Shown here piece by piece: positions 62,481 through 64,000 of a stretch of 64,000 bases of DNA. The notes beneath the pieces were generated by a model. It was not told the DNA's origin and did no database searches. It saw only the letters and a program-made list of their open reading frames with translations. Source of the stretch: CAZCVI01 sp964502145 (GTDB taxonomy: Bacteria; Acidobacteriota; Aminicenantia; UBA2199); the NCBI GenBank assembly GCA_964502145.1, contig CAZCVI010000023.1:1-64000 (forward strand), read 5' to 3'. Position numbers and translations under genes: made by a program. The first letter of the stretch is position 1; each line of letters opens with the position of its first letter.

Positions 62481-62661
62481 TTATTTGCTTTTCAAATATT
62501 TTTTTAAATCCCTGTAATAGTTTTCGTGAATCGCCTCTTTTTTCCTCCCCGATGCCGGGATTTTTTATTATTTTAAGAATTTGTTCATCAAGGCTCAACT
62601 TCTGATTCTTTTTCAATTTTTTAACATTTCTTTCAAATAAAGGAGACTGTATTACTTTCAT
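62481..62661 (-). pseudogene. RelE/ParE-type toxin with internal deletion
   Basis: The first ~44 residues (MKVIQSPLFERNVKKLKKNQ ... GEEKRGD) are the N-terminus of a small ParE/RelE-like toxin. Directly after, in another frame, the C-terminus of the same type of toxin appears (HENYYRDLKKYLKSK, stop at 62481-62483). The central strands are deleted. Translated without frameshift it runs on into the DUF4062 fragment. The ATG lies three bases after the antitoxin stop. The toxin is inactive. Confidence 0.75.
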
Positions 62662-62664
62662 GGA

Positions 62665-62883
62665 TTATCCGAATTTATACTCTGTGCCCTGACCATCTTG
62701 CAATTCTTCTACGCCAATTAGAATTTCTTTTATAAGATTAAACGTCAAATCAGGGTTTTCTTCGGCACATTGTCCGATTTTCGCCCAATATTCAATTTGT
62801 CCTGTGAGTGATCTATTTTCTACGGTGCTGATTACCCTGGCGTTTTTCACTAATTGGTCCGATACTCGAATCGCTATACTCAT
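62665..62883 (-). CDS. ParD-like antitoxin
   Basis: This 72-residue protein starts at the ATG at 62883 (GGAGGT six bases upstream; an earlier in-frame ATG overlaps that site). It reads MSIAIRVSDQLVKNARVIST, then GQIEYWAKIGQCAEENPDL, the pattern of ParD-like antitoxins with a short N-terminal DNA-binding part. It normally neutralises the ParE/RelE-type toxin encoded next to it, which here is deleted. The gene itself looks intact and may persist as an orphan or as an antidote to other copies. Confidence 0.82.
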   Translation of the reverse strand: MSIAIRVSDQLVKNARVISTVENRSLTGQIEYWAKIGQCAEENPDLTFNLIKEILIGVEELQDGQGTEYKFG

Positions 62884-63267
62884 TTTTACCTCCATTACAA
62901 TCCGTTTTCATATTAATATAAAAAGACTCAAAATGCAACAAATTGAATTAGAAAATTCAAATAAAAAAAGGGGCTACACTCCAACCCTCTTGCTAGGAAC
63001 TTCTGGGAGCATCCAAGCAAACATTCCCACATTACTCGCCCCCCGGCTTTTGCCCATTCCTCTTTTCCCATTGGTCTTTCCACCCACGGGATATCCTACA
63101 TGAAAACGTGATATGGAAGTCGAAAGGGGATAGGCACCAAAGCCAACAGATTCTGGCAAAATTATTTCGAACCCAATTCCTCTCGTCTGTTTTTTTTTCA
63201 GGCTTGAGAAAGATATGGATGTTATCTTCAATTCTTCATATTTTCTTATGCCAATAGGCGATTGGAT
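62884..63267. other. Gene-free region with dispersed repeats
   Basis: It contains the second copy of the 75-bp repeat (63062-63136) and CAAACATTCCCACATTACTC (63020 on), a word also found near 52877 and 54113. No gene is supported. Confidence 0.5.
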
Positions 63268-63840
63268 TTACTCCACATATGGTGTCATGAAATTTAAGAG
63301 ATCATTGTGGCCAGCGAGCGTATTCCAGTTTCCCCCTTGCCCCACCAGACCTGTTACCCATATTCCTCCACCCGCTACGACAGCAACCCCGTTTCTGACA
63401 TGTAAATGCGTCCTAACGGTATATCCCTGCCCATCGTAGAAATACGTGCCATTCCAGGCAAACTCAATATCGTAATCTACGGACACCCCGCCCCCTCCTG
63501 CTATTTCTTCTCTGCTGATGGTTGGCGCAAATTGATCGAACATCCCTTGATTGACCCAGTCCCCTACTAAATCCCACGGCGTCACACCGTCATCCGAAGA
63601 GCCATGTACTTGACGTTGGATTAAAACGTGAGGACTATTATTGGCCATTTCCTGAAAAGCTTTCAACTGCTTGACCTGCGAACTATTGTTGGCCATCGCT
63701 TGCAATTTCAGTTGCGCAATAGCTTCGGTTCGATTATCGACAAACTTAAAAGTAAACTCACCACCACCCTGCTTTTGAGTGATAGCATTAGCCACCGATT
63801 GGTTTTTATTTTCTTGTGTTTTATTCGCGTAAGTATTCAT
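63268..63840 (-). CDS. Protein with contractile-injection-cargo-type leader
   Basis: This 190-residue protein has AGAGGAT seven bases before the ATG. The N-terminal ~85 residues (KTQENKNQSVANAITQKQGG, then FVDNRTEAIAQLKLQAMANN, repeated as KAFQEMANNS) match the leader found on proteins of extracellular contractile injection systems, often before a DUF4157 domain. Here no DUF4157 HExxH motif follows. The C-terminal ~100 residues are beta-rich and Gly/aromatic-rich (VDYDIEFAWNGTYFYDGQGY, TVRTHLHVRNGVAVVAGGGI) and not recognised. It could be a loaded effector. No injection-system structural gene lies in the window. Confidence 0.65.
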   Translation of the reverse strand: MNTYANKTQENKNQSVANAITQKQGGGEFTFKFVDNRTEAIAQLKLQAMANNSSQVKQLKAFQEMANNSPHVLIQRQVHGSSDDGVTPWDLVGDWVNQGMFDQFAPTISREEIAGGGGVSVDYDIEFAWNGTYFYDGQGYTVRTHLHVRNGVAVVAGGGIWVTGLVGQGGNWNTLAGHNDLLNFMTPYVE

Positions 63841-63865
63841 GATTTATCCTCTTTAGTTTTTTTTT

Positions 63866-64000
63866 TCAGAAAAGCAGGGCGGAAAAAGTTTCAATTGCTT
63901 GCCATAGATGACCGATGCGTATATTTTCGTTTTGCTGGTGCTGGTTGTTGTCGTAGTTGGCGATTGGAACGCCAATTACAGGAACATGAAGGGTGTCCTC
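63866..64000 (-). CDS. C-terminal end of an M20-type peptidase (partial)
   Basis: The frame enters from the window edge and encodes 44 residues before the stop at 63866-63868. The sequence (HVPVIGVPIANYDNNQHQQN, then ENIRIGHLWQAIE) resembles the end of M20-family dipeptidases, where NYDNNQH-ENIR includes a late active-site region. Only the C-terminus is visible. The gene lies 25 bases upstream of the cargo-like gene on the same strand, so they may be co-transcribed. Confidence 0.65.
   Translation of the reverse strand, partial: EDTLHVPVIGVPIANYDNNQHQQNENIRIGHLWQAIETFSALLF

Overview
The window looks like chromosomal DNA of a diderm (Gram-negative-type) bacterium. It encodes outer-membrane beta-barrels, lipoproteins and large signalling proteins, together with butyrate kinase and a split saccharopine pathway for lysine, which suggests a fermentative or amino-acid-using lifestyle. 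The mix of gene families resembles Acidobacteriota / Candidatus Aminicenantes-like genomes, but I saw no rRNA or universal marker that fixes the taxon, so this is a low-confidence inference. No tRNA, rRNA or CRISPR array was recognised.

1-25.6 kb is mostly ordinary chromosome: a small AraC-type regulator, galT, a yraN / saccharopine dehydrogenase / lysine-ketoglutarate reductase cluster, a large hybrid histidine kinase, two thioredoxin-fold proteins, a beta-barrel protein, tsaE overlapping a fused NAD(P)HX repair gene, a cyclic 2,3-DPG synthetase-like GTPase, an MscS channel with a cyclic-nucleotide domain, a giant propeller-Ser/Thr kinase and an ABC-2 transporter. 25.6-27.6 kb is repeat-rich DNA with an IS91-type remnant. 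27.6-40.3 kb holds mtnP-like and butyrate kinase genes, a transposase-less 1-kb element with 50-bp inverted ends, a histidine kinase/NtrC pair, a DUF2891 protein and an M64-type metallopeptidase fused to a beta-barrel.

40.3-64 kb is an accessory island. It contains two nearly identical ~995-residue DUF4062-NTPase-TPR (STAND-type) proteins plus three decayed copies, a two-component pair and AAA/winged-helix regulators, a DUF1016 nuclease, toxin-antitoxin remnants, two group II intron remnants and, at the right end, a protein with the N-terminal leader seen in contractile-injection-system cargo.

The most interesting system is a RiPP locus on the minus strand (47.2-51.7 kb). One promoter drives two radical SAM/SPASM maturases separated by an exported six-bladed propeller protein, and the operon ends in a 70-residue Cys-rich precursor with a textbook double-glycine (GA) leader. 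A free-standing C39 leader-peptidase lipoprotein lies about 1.6 kb upstream. A second theme is that many broken genes in this island have lost their middle and kept both ends.
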